DNA of 64,000 nt from Aquabacterium sp. NJ1. Lineage in GTDB: Bacteria > Pseudomonadota > Gammaproteobacteria > Burkholderiales > Burkholderiaceae_C. Shown here piece after piece: positions 28,195-36,929 of the stretch; positions within the stretch are counted from its first letter, which is position 1; each line of letters opens with the position of its first letter. The notes under the pieces are model-generated. The model was not told the DNA's origin. It searched no databases and saw only the letters and a program-made list of their open reading frames with translations. The DNA is taken from contig NZ_JRKM01000001.1 of NCBI RefSeq assembly GCF_000768065.1, positions 3,826,001-3,890,000 on the forward strand, in the 5' to 3' direction. The position numbers and the translations under genes are program-made.

Positions 28195-28995
28195 ATGAAC
28201 AGGACATCCCGCTTGATGCCACTGCTGTGCATGAGCCTGGCGCTGACAGGCGCACCACTGGCACATGCTCAGGGCAAGCCCATTGGTGATGAAGAGTTGT
28301 CTGACGTCTGGGGCCAGGCGCTGTTCTCGCTGACCAACACCAGCGACGGCACGTACGACTTTTCCCGCATCACCTTGAATGCGGACATCAAGCTCAACGC
28401 CAACCTGGGTGGCGTGCGCCTGGGCGAGTACACCAGCGCGATCCGCAATGGCACGGGCGCTGACATCGACATCGCCAAGCTGCAGTTCGGGCGCACCGAT
28501 GGCACGCTGGCCCAGCGCACGGTGGCCGTGACCGACCCGTATATCGAATTCGTTTACCGCAATGTCGCCAACTCGTCGACGCGCGAAGTCGTGGGCATGC
28601 GCCTGGGCTTTGGCGGCATCCAGGGCGACATTGGCTTGCAGATGAACGCCGTGAGTGGCTCGCTGCTGATCGATGCCGGCAGCAGTGGCACCGTTGATTC
28701 ACGCAATGACACCTTGGGCGGCAAGCGCTGGGATGGCAGCGCCGCCACCTGCGCCAATGCAGCCGCTTGCCAGGTTGCCTTGTCGCAGATCGGCGGCGTG
28801 ACCGCGGGTAATGCCAGTGGTGCCAGCCGCGACTTCTTCATCTCCGTGCTCAAGAGCGCCGTCAACTTCCCGACGAACGCGGCCACCGGCCTGCCGACGG
28901 ACACGGCCATGGCGGGCTTCTGGCTGAACTGGCGCGACCGCCTGACGGCCTTGAATACCACTGGCACCGTGCCGGCCAATGTGGGCAAGAAGTGA
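28195..28995 (+). CDS. Secreted protein with leader-like motif (surface operon gene 1)
   Basis: This 266-residue exported protein has a signal peptide ending at APLAHA (residue 25). GDEELSDVWGQ then gives E34, L35, V38, G40 and Q41, the same spacing as in the SGQDG proteins, but the DG that follows is lost. The body is beta-rich (ITLNADIKLNANLGGVRLGE, GGIQGDIGLQMNAV) with one likely disulfide pair at C-ANAAA-C. It is the first gene of a run to 36189 in which most genes are less than 20 bp apart. No enzymatic motif was found. It is probably a surface-structure or substrate protein of the locus. Confidence 0.65.
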   Translation: MNRTSRLMPLLCMSLALTGAPLAHAQGKPIGDEELSDVWGQALFSLTNTSDGTYDFSRITLNADIKLNANLGGVRLGEYTSAIRNGTGADIDIAKLQFGRTDGTLAQRTVAVTDPYIEFVYRNVANSSTREVVGMRLGFGGIQGDIGLQMNAVSGSLLIDAGSSGTVDSRNDTLGGKRWDGSAATCANAAACQVALSQIGGVTAGNASGASRDFFISVLKSAVNFPTNAATGLPTDTAMAGFWLNWRDRLTALNTTGTVPANVGKK

Positions 28996-29005
28996 GGTGG
29001 GGCCT

Positions 29006-29893
29006 ATGAACACGCGCTTGTTCCTCATCGCGCTGGGCCTGTGCCTGTTGGCCACGTCGTCTGCTCATGGCAGCAGTGCAGCAGCACCGAAGGCACTGCA
29101 TGAACTCGAGGACGAGGCGCTGTCAGAGGTCAGTGGGCAGGATGGCCTGGCCTTCAACCTGCGTGACTTTGCCATGGGTGGCCCGCTCACCTTGACTTAC
29201 ACCAGCCCGGACGATGGCAACCCCAGTCTGTGGTTTGGCAACCTGTACCTGTCGCGCTCGGACGATCTGGACGCGACCTTTTCCGATCCGTACCGGCTCA
29301 ACATCTACGGCCGGCCAGGCATGGCCGACGTGATCGAGTTGAGCAACCCGCTCAACACCAACAGCCTGCTGAAGTGGCAGTTCGCGGCCGACTTCGGGGT
29401 CAATGCCAACGGCACGGCCTTCAATGCAGGCACCTTGATCCTGCAGGACCTGGTCTTCCAGGGCGGTGGGCTGAGCATCACCACGCCAGCTGACCCCAAT
29501 GTGCAGGGCGTGGTCTTTGGTCTGGCGCTGCATGTCGACATCGGCAACTTGATCATCCGCCCGCGTGGGGCCGATGACATCAGCGTGGCCAACCCCGATA
29601 CGGTGGCCGAGCAGCTCAGCATTTCAGGCATCCATCTGGCTGGCGCCAATGGCGGCACCTGGGCCCTGGCCGATGTCACCACGCAACCCGGCATCTTCAA
29701 TGCCATCACCGAGAACGGGCAGTCCTACCTGCACCTGGGCGTCGACTGGAGTTCCAGCCCCAATGGTGCGCCCGTGGGCAGCCTGCTGATCGACAACATC
29801 AGCTTCAAGAGCGATGTCACCGGCAACCTGAACCTGGGGTCCAGCCGCATCAACACCATCCAGCTCCAGTACCTGGACGTCAAGTTTCGCTGA
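29006..29893 (+). CDS. Secreted SGQDG-motif protein (surface operon gene 2)
   Basis: This 295-residue exported protein has a signal peptide (MNTRLFLIALGLCLLATSSA) and then LEDEALSEVSGQDG (L39, V42, G44, Q45). The body is predicted to be beta-strand rich with many Asn and Gly residues (GNLYLSRSDD, GSLLIDNISFKSDVTGNLNL). GGTGGGG precedes the ATG at 29006, which lies 10 bp after the previous stop. It shares only the leader-like motif and general style with the other secreted proteins of the locus, so they form a divergent family. Function is unknown. Confidence 0.68.
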   Translation: MNTRLFLIALGLCLLATSSAHGSSAAAPKALHELEDEALSEVSGQDGLAFNLRDFAMGGPLTLTYTSPDDGNPSLWFGNLYLSRSDDLDATFSDPYRLNIYGRPGMADVIELSNPLNTNSLLKWQFAADFGVNANGTAFNAGTLILQDLVFQGGGLSITTPADPNVQGVVFGLALHVDIGNLIIRPRGADDISVANPDTVAEQLSISGIHLAGANGGTWALADVTTQPGIFNAITENGQSYLHLGVDWSSSPNGAPVGSLLIDNISFKSDVTGNLNLGSSRINTIQLQYLDVKFR

Positions 29894-29902
29894 GGTGTGG
29901 GG

Positions 29903-30382
29903 ATGTTGATCATGTTGGCTCGCCTGCTTTGTCTCGCCCTGATGTGGATGGTGTGCATGCCGCTTGCCGCGCTGGCCGCGCCGGAGCCCCTGGACGACCA
30001 GGCCATGGCCAGCGTCAGCGGGCAGGACGGCATCGGTTTTGCCGTGCACCTGGAGATGAACTCCGCCTTGCTTGATGGTGCCGTGATGAACAGCCGCCTG
30101 CTGGCCGGCTTCACGGTCGACAACGTGACGACGTATGCCGTGGCACTCAATGTGGGCGGGATCATCGACATGTACGCGATGACGCTCAACCTGCGCACCA
30201 GGCCCGATGGCGGTGACTACATCGACATGGGCCTGCCCTTTTTCGTGGGCGTGAGCAAGTTCGGCTTCCGCGCGCTGGGCGTGCAGACCGACCCCACCGC
30301 ACCGATCACCCGCAACTACGGGCAACTGCTGCTCGATGGCCACGCGGCCATGCGCGGCCATGTGTATCTGTGGGCGCAGTGA
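29903..30382 (+). CDS. Small secreted SGQDG-motif protein (surface operon gene 3)
   Basis: This 159-residue exported protein has a strongly hydrophobic signal peptide ending AALA (residue 25), followed by LDDQAMASVSGQDG (M35, V38, G40, Q41). It ends HVYLWAQ, reminiscent of KIWMWAH in the duplicated FilA-like proteins, which hints at a shared C-terminal signal. The ATG at 29903 has GAGGTG upstream; the GTG six bases earlier is less likely. It lies 9 bp after the preceding gene and 40 bp before the C39 peptidase gene. Confidence 0.65.
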   Translation: MLIMLARLLCLALMWMVCMPLAALAAPEPLDDQAMASVSGQDGIGFAVHLEMNSALLDGAVMNSRLLAGFTVDNVTTYAVALNVGGIIDMYAMTLNLRTRPDGGDYIDMGLPFFVGVSKFGFRALGVQTDPTAPITRNYGQLLLDGHAAMRGHVYLWAQ

Positions 30383-30422
30383 GCGCGCCACGACAGCCCG
30401 AACGAAACAGGACGCCTCACCC

Positions 30423-31190
30423 ATGTTGCCCATGCTGCTTGGAATCATCGCCAGCGCGATCGGAGGATCGGCGGGCACGACCATTCACCCGCCAGACGAG
30501 CATCCCAAGGGGGAGTTCGAGCTGCCCATGGTCAGTGTGGGCGGTGGGGTGTCGCCTCAGCCCGTGACCATCAGGCCTTACTCGGAGTTCAAGTTCGAGA
30601 ACATCGTGCACCAGGCCTATGACTACAGCTGCGGCTCGGCCGCGCTGGTCACGGTCATCAACAACTACCTGGGCATCAAGGTGACCGAGCAGCAGGCCAT
30701 GGAGGGCATGCTCGAACATGGCGAGAAGGAAAAGATCATCGAGCGCCGGGGCTTCTCGCTGCTCGACATGAAGCGCTATGTGGCTTCGCTCGGGGCCAAG
30801 GGCGCGGGCTTTCGCGCCGAGATGTCCGATCTGGAGACGCTCACGCAGCCGGCCATCGTGCCCATCGAATACGCGGGCTTCAAGCACTTCGTGGTGTTCC
30901 GGGGCATCCGTGATGGCCGCGTCTTCATCGCCGACCCGTCGGCGGGCCACATCGTGTTCTCGGTCGAGCAGTTTGCCAAGTTGTGGGACAGGGGCACCTT
31001 GTTCCTGCTGACCTTGCCCGAGTCCATGGGCAAGCCCCTGACCAAGCTCGCCTTGAGCGACCGGGAGCTCGGTGTCATCGACAACGATTCGGTTCGCAAA
31101 GGGACCGTGCTCTCCATTCCCGACCATGCCGATGCGCTGCGCAATGCCGTGCAGTCGGGCATGGGTGTTTTCAATCTGCGCAAGTTCTGA
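30423..31190 (+). CDS. Periplasmic C39-family cysteine peptidase (FilB-like)
   Basis: This 255-residue protein has a hydrophobic N-terminus (MLPMLLGIIASAIGGSAG) that should direct it out of the cytoplasm. It then carries a C39 papain-like core: Q64 and C70 in HQAYDYSCGSAAL, H155 in FKHFVVFRG, and D171 in FIADPSAG. C39 peptidases usually sit on ABC exporters and cut double-glycine leaders inside the cell; here no ABC or membrane domain is present. Its neighbours carry leader-like motifs after Sec signals, so they are natural candidate substrates (inference). It begins 40 bp after the SGQDG gene and ends 2 bp before the barrel gene. Confidence 0.82.
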   Translation: MLPMLLGIIASAIGGSAGTTIHPPDEHPKGEFELPMVSVGGGVSPQPVTIRPYSEFKFENIVHQAYDYSCGSAALVTVINNYLGIKVTEQQAMEGMLEHGEKEKIIERRGFSLLDMKRYVASLGAKGAGFRAEMSDLETLTQPAIVPIEYAGFKHFVVFRGIRDGRVFIADPSAGHIVFSVEQFAKLWDRGTLFLLTLPESMGKPLTKLALSDRELGVIDNDSVRKGTVLSIPDHADALRNAVQSGMGVFNLRKF

Positions 31191-31192
31191 CC

Positions 31193-32227
31193 ATGCTGTA
31201 CCCCTCGATCACCCCCGCCCTTGTTCGTTCCGGCTTGCGCGCCGCCGCCCTGGCCGCCTTGTGTCTGTCGGCTTCGCTGACGTGGGCCGAGGACAAGACC
31301 GCGCCATCGGGAGATGCCGCCCGCGATGCGCTCGGCAAGCAGGAGGGCGACGTGGACCAGGCCGCCTTGCTCAAGCAGACCTTGACGGCCTCCGACAAGC
31401 AGTACTCCTTGCTCAAGAAGGGCAAGTGGGCCGCCACGTATGACCTGAGCTATGCCTACACGGGCCAGCAGCAGATCGACGCCAAGTTCACCGACAGCAC
31501 ACTGACGCTGTTCAAGATCGAGAACACGCGTTCGCACACCATCACCAATACCTTTTCGGTGGACTACGGCCTGCGCGACAACCTCACGGGCAATGTGTCT
31601 TTGCCGATTGTCAGCAAGTACTCCGAGTCCAGCACCTTTTCCGGTCTGTCTCATGGCTTTGGTGACCTGCAGGCCGGCGTGCGCTGGCAGCCCTTCGAGA
31701 TGCGCCGTGATGCGGCCAGCTTCACCACCAGTGCTTCGCTGCGCCTGCCGACAGGCCGCAGCCCCTTCCGCACCATCGACGGCCAGAACCTGGCCACGGG
31801 CTCGGGCACGGCAGGCCTGACGCTGGGCGTGAACTCTTCCAAGATCATCGACCCCATCGCCTTGTTCGGTTCGGCCAGCCTGGGCCTGAGCGCACCAGCA
31901 CGCCACCTCAACCAGGAGCGCGATGGCGTGACCCTGGTGGCCGTGCACCCTGGGCCCAGCGTCACGGTGGGTGGGGGCTTTGCCTATGCGCTGTCCTACG
32001 ACGTGTCGACCACCATGTCCCTGCAGGAGTCCTTGTCCTTCCCGTCCAAGCTGGTGTTTGCCGATGGCCAGACCTCGCGCACCAGCGTGCAGACCTCGGG
32101 CATGTTCAACATCGGCCTGGGTGTGCGCACGGCGCCGCAATACACGGTCAACATGACCCTGGGCGTTGGCCTGACCAGCGACTCGCCTGATTTCACGCTC
32201 GGCATGAACCTGCCTTTGAGCTTCTGA
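31193..32227 (+). CDS. Outer-membrane beta-barrel protein (FilC-like transporter family)
   Basis: This 344-residue exported protein has a signal peptide ending SLTWA (about residue 26). A periplasmic helical stretch (DQAALLKQTLTASDKQYSLL) follows, then alternating amphipathic strands that end in the terminal Phe (GMNLPLSF) recognised by the BAM complex. The pattern (FSVDYGLRDNLTGNVSLPIV, LPTGRSPF) resembles the transporter family grouped with MetA/phenol-pathway barrels. The start at 31193 lies 2 bp after the peptidase stop. It could secrete or anchor the secreted proteins (inference). Confidence 0.7.
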   Translation: MLYPSITPALVRSGLRAAALAALCLSASLTWAEDKTAPSGDAARDALGKQEGDVDQAALLKQTLTASDKQYSLLKKGKWAATYDLSYAYTGQQQIDAKFTDSTLTLFKIENTRSHTITNTFSVDYGLRDNLTGNVSLPIVSKYSESSTFSGLSHGFGDLQAGVRWQPFEMRRDAASFTTSASLRLPTGRSPFRTIDGQNLATGSGTAGLTLGVNSSKIIDPIALFGSASLGLSAPARHLNQERDGVTLVAVHPGPSVTVGGGFAYALSYDVSTTMSLQESLSFPSKLVFADGQTSRTSVQTSGMFNIGLGVRTAPQYTVNMTLGVGLTSDSPDFTLGMNLPLSF

Positions 32228-32243
32228 GCGAGTTGAGGCCTGC

Positions 32244-33875
32244 ATGATGAAGATGGCGATCGCCATGGGCAAAGCCTTGCCTGCACAGTGGCTGTGCGGG
32301 CTGCTGGGCCTCGCCTGGATGGGCGCCTCACACGCGGCCTTGACGGACAACCTGGGCACGAGCGTCAAGGCCATGTCCATGGGCAACGCGGTGACGGCCG
32401 ACCCGCCTGGTGTGGACTCGATCCACTTCAACCCGGCCGGTCTCACTCGCCTGGAAGGCAACGTCAAGCAGGACAACTTCTTTGGTGCATCGATCCGCAT
32501 CAAGGCCAACTTCCACCAGCCCGATGGCTTTGACGTCGGCGGCTGGAAGGAGGACCCGCTTGCAGGCAGCACCAGTGGCCCCGTGCGCCAGAAGATCTAC
32601 CTGCCCGGCATCGGCCTGCCCAAGTGGTCCTTGCCGGCGGCGCTGGGCGCGGGCATGGGCTTCAGCTTCAACCGGCCCGGTTCGCCCTGGACGTTCGCTA
32701 CAGCGGCTTATGTGCCGCAGGCCGTGGGTGTGGATCGCAGCTCGGACCCGAACGACCCGACCCGTTTTGACGGCCGCTCGGTGGTGCTGCAGCGCCTGGT
32801 CTACCTGTCGCCCTCGGTGGCCTACAAGGTGAACAACACGCTCAGCGTGGGCCTGGCCGTGCCCATTGCGCACCAGAGCTTTGCGCTGGACACCGACATG
32901 CGCTTTCCCAACAAGCTGCTGGGCATCATCGGCAAGCTGCAGGACGCCTGGTGCGGCAATGGCGACGGCGGCAACCCGCTGGACGAGTTCGGCTTCGGCC
33001 TGTGTGGGGGCGGGCAGCAGGGGCGCCTGAGGCCTTTTAACCGCGCCGGCACGATGAAGTTCGACATGACCGCACCGCTGGACCCGACCTACAACGTGGG
33101 CCTGCTGTGGGAGCCCAAGGACTGGTTCGCCTTCGGTGCGGTTTACCAATCGGGCAGCAAGACCACGCTGACTGGCCGCTACACCTTCATGGCCGACCCG
33201 ATGTTCCCCAAGTTCGTGCAGGGCATGTACGGCAGCCTGCTGGGGCCCGTGGTGGCCTCGATGTTCGGCTTCCCGACCTCGATCCCCGATGTGCAGACGG
33301 GCAATGCCACCATGCGGCTGCCGTTCCCGGCGCGCTTGCAGGCCGGCATCAAGCTCAAGCCCTTCAGTCGCCTGCAGTTCAACATGGACGCCATGTACAC
33401 CGACTGGAGCAAGTGGGACAAGCTGGAGATCCAGTTCGATCGACAGATTGCCTTGCTGCAGATGGCGCGCATCTTCGGCCAGGCCGATGCGTCCAAGCTG
33501 GTGATCCCGCGTGGCTACCGCGACCCCATCCACTTCGGCTTCGGGCTGGAGCTGGGCGTCACACGCGGCTTCAAGCTGCGCTATGGCTATGAGCCCCGCA
33601 AGACCTCTGTTCCGCAATCGGCTTTCGACCTGATCGCACCCCTGCCCACCATGACGGTGCGCAGCGTGGGGGCGGGCTACGAGAGCCCATCGGGCCTGAA
33701 GATCGACGCGACCTACAGCTATGCCAAAGGCCGCTACAACGTCCCGGCTGACACCAGCTGCAATCTCAATTGCACCAATTTCTTCAACGTCATCTACAAC
33801 CCCTATGCGGGGCTGGATGTCTCAGGCTCCATAACCGTGCGTTATGGCGGCATGTCCATCACCAAACCGTTCTGA
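32244..33875 (+). CDS. OmpP1/FadL-family outer-membrane protein
   Basis: This 543-residue protein has a signal peptide ending GASHA (residue 31). The FadL-family N-terminal signature follows: A-MGNAVTADPPGVDSIHFNPAGL, where NPAG marks the hatch domain. A long barrel ends ITVRYGGMSITKPF with terminal Phe. FadL proteins import long-chain fatty acids and other hydrophobic compounds. The protein is about 100 residues longer than E. coli FadL, with two Cys-containing loops (AWCGNGDGG-...-LCGGG and SCNLNC) that may form disulfides at the surface. It lies 16 bp after the previous barrel gene. Confidence 0.85.
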   Translation: MMKMAIAMGKALPAQWLCGLLGLAWMGASHAALTDNLGTSVKAMSMGNAVTADPPGVDSIHFNPAGLTRLEGNVKQDNFFGASIRIKANFHQPDGFDVGGWKEDPLAGSTSGPVRQKIYLPGIGLPKWSLPAALGAGMGFSFNRPGSPWTFATAAYVPQAVGVDRSSDPNDPTRFDGRSVVLQRLVYLSPSVAYKVNNTLSVGLAVPIAHQSFALDTDMRFPNKLLGIIGKLQDAWCGNGDGGNPLDEFGFGLCGGGQQGRLRPFNRAGTMKFDMTAPLDPTYNVGLLWEPKDWFAFGAVYQSGSKTTLTGRYTFMADPMFPKFVQGMYGSLLGPVVASMFGFPTSIPDVQTGNATMRLPFPARLQAGIKLKPFSRLQFNMDAMYTDWSKWDKLEIQFDRQIALLQMARIFGQADASKLVIPRGYRDPIHFGFGLELGVTRGFKLRYGYEPRKTSVPQSAFDLIAPLPTMTVRSVGAGYESPSGLKIDATYSYAKGRYNVPADTSCNLNCTNFFNVIYNPYAGLDVSGSITVRYGGMSITKPF

Positions 33876-33883
33876 GTAGTGCC

Positions 33884-34447
33884 ATGTCCTTTGTTCGCTC
33901 GCTTCCCCGTCTGAACCAGTTGACCGCCGCGCTGTGCCTGTCGGCCTGTGCGCTGGTACCCGCCTGGGGGCAGGCCACCGATGCCAAGGCCAAGCTCGTT
34001 GAGCGCGTGCTGGCGGTGTGGCACCCCGACGATGTCGTGGTCGTGATGGTGCAGCGCCCTGCGGCCAGTGCCATGCAGCAGGCCCGCATCGCCCTGCAAG
34101 GCCGAGTGTCTGCCGAGAAGCGTGACGCCACGCTCAAGGACATCGCCGTGGACATCCAGAAGTATGTGGATGAGGCCACGCCCATTGCCCGTGAGGCCGC
34201 GCACAAGCAGGTGACCGCCACGGTGGTGCCTGTACTGCAACAGCAGTTCACCGAAGACGAACTCAAGCAACTGGTGGCCCTGTTGGAATCCCCCGTGAAA
34301 AAGAAGTTCGAGCAGTTGATCCCGCAGATGGAGCGTGCGCTGGGTGAGAAAGTCGCCGCAGAGAGCCACGCGCAGATCGACCCCAAGTTGCAGGCCATGA
34401 CGCAAGCGGTGGGCCTGAAGCTGCGCGCTGCGACGGTTGCACCATGA
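33884..34447 (+). CDS. DUF2059 family exported protein
   Basis: This 187-residue protein has a signal peptide (about residues 1-30, ending AWGQA) and a helical DUF2059 domain with FTEDELKQLVALLESPVKKK. It is a paralog of the partial protein at 1-421, but here the gene lies inside the surface operon. The start at 33884 is 8 bp after the FadL-like gene and its stop overlaps the lipoprotein start by ATGA. A periplasmic accessory role, such as a chaperone for the barrels or secreted proteins, is a guess. Confidence 0.78.
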   Translation: MSFVRSLPRLNQLTAALCLSACALVPAWGQATDAKAKLVERVLAVWHPDDVVVVMVQRPAASAMQQARIALQGRVSAEKRDATLKDIAVDIQKYVDEATPIAREAAHKQVTATVVPVLQQQFTEDELKQLVALLESPVKKKFEQLIPQMERALGEKVAAESHAQIDPKLQAMTQAVGLKLRAATVAP

Positions 34448-36189
34448 AGACGGCGCGCCATCCTGCTTGCGGCCCGGGCTGCGCTGGCGCGCGGTGGCTG
34501 CTGGCCTTGCTCATGTGCAGCGTGCTGGCGGCTTGTGGTGGCGGTGGTGGCAGCACCGGCAACAGCGCGAGTTCAAGCACGTCATCAGGTGCGGACAGCA
34601 CGCATGCTGCTTTCACGCTGGGCTTGTCTGGTGGTGCCTACCGTGATGTGACCCATGTGTGGGTGACGGTGGGCAGTGTGGCCCTGCATCCGCAAGCCTC
34701 TCAGGCCTGGTCCAGCTCTGATCGCAGCTGGACGGTGTTGAAGCTCGAAACGCCCGTGGTCATCGACCTGGCCGTGCCCGATACGTCGCAGGGCAATGTG
34801 ACGCCCATCTTCAACGGGTTGAGCGTTCCCGCCGGTACCTATGGGCAAATTCGCGTCTTTCCGCTGGCACACGATGCGGCGCTGGACGATGCGGCCGCTG
34901 CCAAAGGCCTGAGCTACAACGCACAGGTCAACTACAAGGATGCCGGCGGCATCGCGCGCACCGTGCCGTTGGAGCTCCCGTCGCCCGAGCTGGGCTGGCG
35001 TCTGCCTGGTTCGTTCACGATGGCGGCCAACAGTGGCAGTTATGTGGTGATGGGTACCGATCTGCTGCAAGGCCTGGTGCGCATGAGTTCGCCCGATGGC
35101 ATCGACCGTTTCAGCTTCCGGCCCAGTTTGCGCAGCTATGACATGGCCACCAGCGGCGCCATCATCGGCCAGCTCGATCCGACGCTGATTTGCGGCGGGG
35201 CGTCTGCCCCTGCTGCGCCCAATTGTGCAGAAGACATCGTGGTCAGCGCCCAGAGCCTGTCCGCCGATGGGCAGCGCCATGTCAGCGTGCGCCAGTATCG
35301 ATTGAGTGGCACCAGTGGTGGTTTTGCGCTGTACCCCCTGCCATCGGATACGCGTTATGACGTGGTGATCACGGGCCGCCACATGCAGACCATGCTGATC
35401 AAGGATGTGGCTGTGTCGGCCTTCAGCGTGCTGATCACCCTGGACTGGACGACGCTGGGCACGAGCAGCGACCCGATCCGCCCCGTGATCACGCCTGCCA
35501 CGCCACGCACCGTGAACCTGGCCTCCGCCATGTCACCCCCCGGCAGCCAGCTGTACTTCGGGCAGACGCTGGGCAGCGTGACCCAGCCGTATGAGGTTGC
35601 CCTGTCGAATGTGGACATCCTCAGCGGTACGCTGGCGCAGCCGTTGGCGCTGCCACAAGGCCCGGTGAGCCTGGCAACGTATGCCGCGCCCACGACGGAT
35701 TCAGGCACCGGTGTCACGACCTACCCGCCGCTGGTGTTTGCCGACACCGTGCCGCAAGAGGGCAGCGATGCCTTCAGTGTGATGGCCTTGGGCACGGCCT
35801 ATGACGACCCAGGTGCGAGCAGCGTACAAGCGCCCGCACTGGGCACGGCCAGCACCATCACGGTGGCCAACCCGGTGCGCCAGGCTGCGCTGGGCATCGG
35901 TCAGATCCAGGTGAACTTGACGGGCTCGCTGTCATCCACCTACGACGGCGCCAGGCTCATCGTGTCGGATGTCAATGGGGTGGTGGCCTCGCAGGCTGTG
36001 ACCGGTAGCGGCAGCGTGGTTGTCAACGTGCCTGCGGGCAGCCAGGCTGCAGCGCTGGGCGGCACGGCGGTGTACACGGTGGCTTTGCGTGCTGCGGGCC
36101 ACACCGGCAGCTTGCGCTGGGTGCGCGCCACATCGGTGGTGGACTTGCGCAGCAGCGCCAGCGCCGCTGTGACGCTGGCCTTGCCCTGA
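34444..36189 (+). CDS. Large lipoprotein with DUF4382-like N-terminal domain
   Basis: This 581-residue protein has a lipobox SVLAAC with lipidated Cys31, followed by a Gly/Ser linker. Residues about 55-230 resemble DUF4382 (VTHVWVTVGSVALHPQ, NGLSVPAGTYGQIRVFP). The rest is Ser/Thr/Ala/Gly-rich beta sequence in repeated strand-loop units, suggesting an extended surface domain. Asp after the lipobox Cys is absent, so outer-membrane sorting is likely. It is the last gene of the operon and starts inside the DUF2059 stop. By position it corresponds to FilF in the Acinetobacter-like arrangement (from memory). Confidence 0.72.
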   Translation: MKTARHPACGPGCAGARWLLALLMCSVLAACGGGGGSTGNSASSSTSSGADSTHAAFTLGLSGGAYRDVTHVWVTVGSVALHPQASQAWSSSDRSWTVLKLETPVVIDLAVPDTSQGNVTPIFNGLSVPAGTYGQIRVFPLAHDAALDDAAAAKGLSYNAQVNYKDAGGIARTVPLELPSPELGWRLPGSFTMAANSGSYVVMGTDLLQGLVRMSSPDGIDRFSFRPSLRSYDMATSGAIIGQLDPTLICGGASAPAAPNCAEDIVVSAQSLSADGQRHVSVRQYRLSGTSGGFALYPLPSDTRYDVVITGRHMQTMLIKDVAVSAFSVLITLDWTTLGTSSDPIRPVITPATPRTVNLASAMSPPGSQLYFGQTLGSVTQPYEVALSNVDILSGTLAQPLALPQGPVSLATYAAPTTDSGTGVTTYPPLVFADTVPQEGSDAFSVMALGTAYDDPGASSVQAPALGTASTITVANPVRQAALGIGQIQVNLTGSLSSTYDGARLIVSDVNGVVASQAVTGSGSVVVNVPAGSQAAALGGTAVYTVALRAAGHTGSLRWVRATSVVDLRSSASAAVTLALP

Positions 36190-36213
36190 TCTGGTCGGAT
36201 CAGGCTGCCTGCG

Positions 36214-36657
36214 TCAGTGGCTGGCGTGTGGCAGGGCCGGCAAGCCGAACAAGGGCAGGCCGATCGGCGCCAGCGCGGCCACCGGTGCCAGTGCGATCAA
36301 GGTGCCCCCAACCTGTGCGGCCGTGTTCACCGCATTGACGGCCATGGCGGCGCTGCGCGGCCCCATATTGGTCTGCAACTCCAGTGCGGCCATCAGCGCG
36401 GCGGTGTTCTGCGCGGAAACAGCCTGGCGGCGCGGCTCATCAGCGGATTGCTTGAGCTGACCGCGTCCCAGTTGACGCAAGGTGTCGTCATCGATGCCGG
36501 CGCCGTGAACCTCTTTCAGATCCTGATCGTCCAGCGCCACCATCTGCGAGGTGGGCGAGGGCTGCGGTGCCGCGCGATGCGGTTCAGCCAGAACGCTCGA
36601 TGTGGCGAGTGCGGCGGCCACGGCCACGATGGTGCTCAGTCCCAAACCCTTGCGCAT
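36214..36657 (-). CDS. Exported protein with LDDQDLKEVHGAG leader-like motif
   Basis: This 147-residue exported protein has a signal peptide ending SSVLA (residue 24). A Pro-rich stretch follows, then LDDQDLKEVHGAG (D46, L47, V50, G52, A53). This has exactly the DL-x2-V-x-G-A form of an authentic double-glycine-type cleavage site. The C-terminus (about residues 90-140) is hydrophobic and Ala/Gly/Pro-rich, as in many bacteriocin or surface-active peptides. TAGGAG lies six bases before the ATG at 36657, which is preferred over a TTG two codons earlier. It is convergent with the surface operon. Function is unknown. Confidence 0.6.
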   Translation of the reverse strand: MRKGLGLSTIVAVAAALATSSVLAEPHRAAPQPSPTSQMVALDDQDLKEVHGAGIDDDTLRQLGRGQLKQSADEPRRQAVSAQNTAALMAALELQTNMGPRSAAMAVNAVNTAAQVGGTLIALAPVAALAPIGLPLFGLPALPHASH

Positions 36658-36849
36658 GCACAACTCCTAGACAAGCTCAGGCGCTGCGCGACATGCGCAA
36701 CCCTGCAGGCTGATCTATCGGTGCGGGTCAGGGCTGGTTTGAGCCTCGGGCTTCACTTAGCTCAGTGCTGCGTGATCAATCGACGGAAAAGCCGCGAATC
36801 GGTGCTGCTGTTGCGGCGATGGCCTTGACTTGCTGCGAGCTCGGGCACA

Positions 36850-36886
36850 AACAAAAACAGCCTGAAGGCGCAGGCCTGCAGGCTGT
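36850..36886 (-). terminator. Terminator after lipase 1
   Basis: Stem ACAGCCTG/CAGGCTGT on either side of a 14-base loop, followed on the minus strand by TTTTTGTTTG. Confidence 0.85.
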
Positions 36887-36929
36887 GGTTTGGGCGCGTC
36901 TTCAGGCGCGCCCATCGAGGCGCAGGGCC

